Part shown: in pieces, positions 5,999 to 6,255 of the stretch | How the letters are laid out: every line of letters begins with the position of its first letter | How positions within the stretch are numbered: position 1 is the stretch's first letter | NCBI GenBank assembly: GCA_964547415.1 | Contig: CAZJNX010000250.1 | Span: forward strand, 1 to 6,255 | Length of the DNA stretch: 6,255 nucleotides | Source of the DNA: CAZJNX01 sp964547415 | Lineage (GTDB): Bacteria; Pseudomonadota; Alphaproteobacteria; Rhizobiales; Amorphaceae | Direction of reading: 5' to 3' | Notes under the pieces: model-generated | The model's database searches: none | What the model was told of the DNA's origin: nothing | The model's input: the letters and a program-made list of their open reading frames with translations, nothing else | Translations under genes and position numbers: made by a program

Positions 5999-6255
5999 GC
6001 CGGGCGGAGCGGGGCACCCGTTGGAAGGGGCGGGGCACCAGTCGGGCGGAGCGGGTACCCATCGGTCGGTGCGGGGCACCCGGTGGGCGGAGTGGGGCAC
6101 CCGTCGGGCGGAGCGGGCACCCGTCGGCGGGGCGGGGCGTCCGTCGGGCGGAGCGGGGTATCGTCGAGCGGGCCGGGGTATCCGTCCGGCGGAGCGGGGA
6201 ATCCGTCGGGCGGGCCGGGGTATCCGTCGGGCGGGCCGGGGTATCCGTCGGGCGG
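5999..6255. repeat. 20/21-bp tandem repeat array (at least 12 units), truncated by the window edge
   Basis: The consensus is close to GTCGGGCGGAGCGGGGCACCC. Units start at 5999, 6020, 6041, 6061, 6082, 6103, 6123, 6143, 6163, 6184, 6205, 6226 and 6247 (the last cut after 9 nt). Eight of the 12 whole units are 21 bp and four are 20 bp (those starting at 6041, 6103, 6123 and 6143). Left units end in GCACCC and right units in GTATCC. The two at 6205 and 6226 are identical, so divergence is greatest at the left. The 21-bp units would encode GYPSGGP on the plus strand or PPDGYPG on the minus strand. The 20-bp units break both frames, though three in a row restore it. On the minus strand an open frame runs from the window edge to a TGA at 5953-5955. 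On the plus strand an open frame runs from ATG 5915 to the edge. I cannot tell which, if either, is translated. Confidence 0.95.

Noticed and set aside
5999..6255. CRISPR array
   Set aside because: The repeat is only 20-21 bp, units abut with no unique spacers, and no cas gene is present.

Overview
This is a very GC-rich window (a hand count of 4081-4640 gives about 81% G+C). It looks like part of a Gram-negative chromosome, most likely an alphaproteobacterium. The evidence is the linked pair of a single-pass membrane TPR protein and the outer-membrane assembly lipoprotein BamB, an NnrU-family membrane protein, a periplasmic L,D-transpeptidase, and gene starts with purine-rich Shine-Dalgarno (SD) sequences and codons biased to G/C in the third position. 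No phage, insertion sequence, CRISPR, tRNA or rRNA signal was seen.

Layout. Minus strand, 1-1370: the 5' half of bamB (cut by the window edge) and, overlapping it by 4 nt upstream, a YfgM-like TPR protein. Both belong to cell-envelope biogenesis, and their leader carries a very strong hairpin (1395-1429). Minus strand, 1528-2106: an NnrU-family membrane protein. A 204-bp divergent intergenic region with a 13-bp perfect inverted repeat separates it from a small secreted YkuD L,D-transpeptidase on the plus strand (2311-2748). That gene converges, with only 7 bp between stop codons, on a 417-residue FAD-dependent monooxygenase on the minus strand (2756-4009). A 9-bp perfect stem spans both stop codons.

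From about 4010 to the end the window changes character. 4010-4620 has no three-base periodicity and no gene I can support. From about 4640 to 5701 coding signal appears on the plus strand, but in three successive frames (a signal-peptide-like stretch, then a second piece, then a clean 3' portion ending at 5701). This suggests a decayed or frameshifted secreted protein that I do not recognise. 5702-6255 has no confident gene but is rich in repeats: three perfect copies of a 14-bp unit, a near-ideal G-quadruplex motif, and at least 12 units of a 20/21-bp tandem repeat that runs off the end. Its 21-bp units would encode GYPSGGP on one strand and PPDGYPG on the other.

The two minus-strand envelope genes work together; I see no functional tie among the rest. 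I found no convincing new multi-gene system. The parts most worth a second look are the repeat tract at the right edge, the broken ORF at 4.6-5.7 kb, and the intergenic hairpins.
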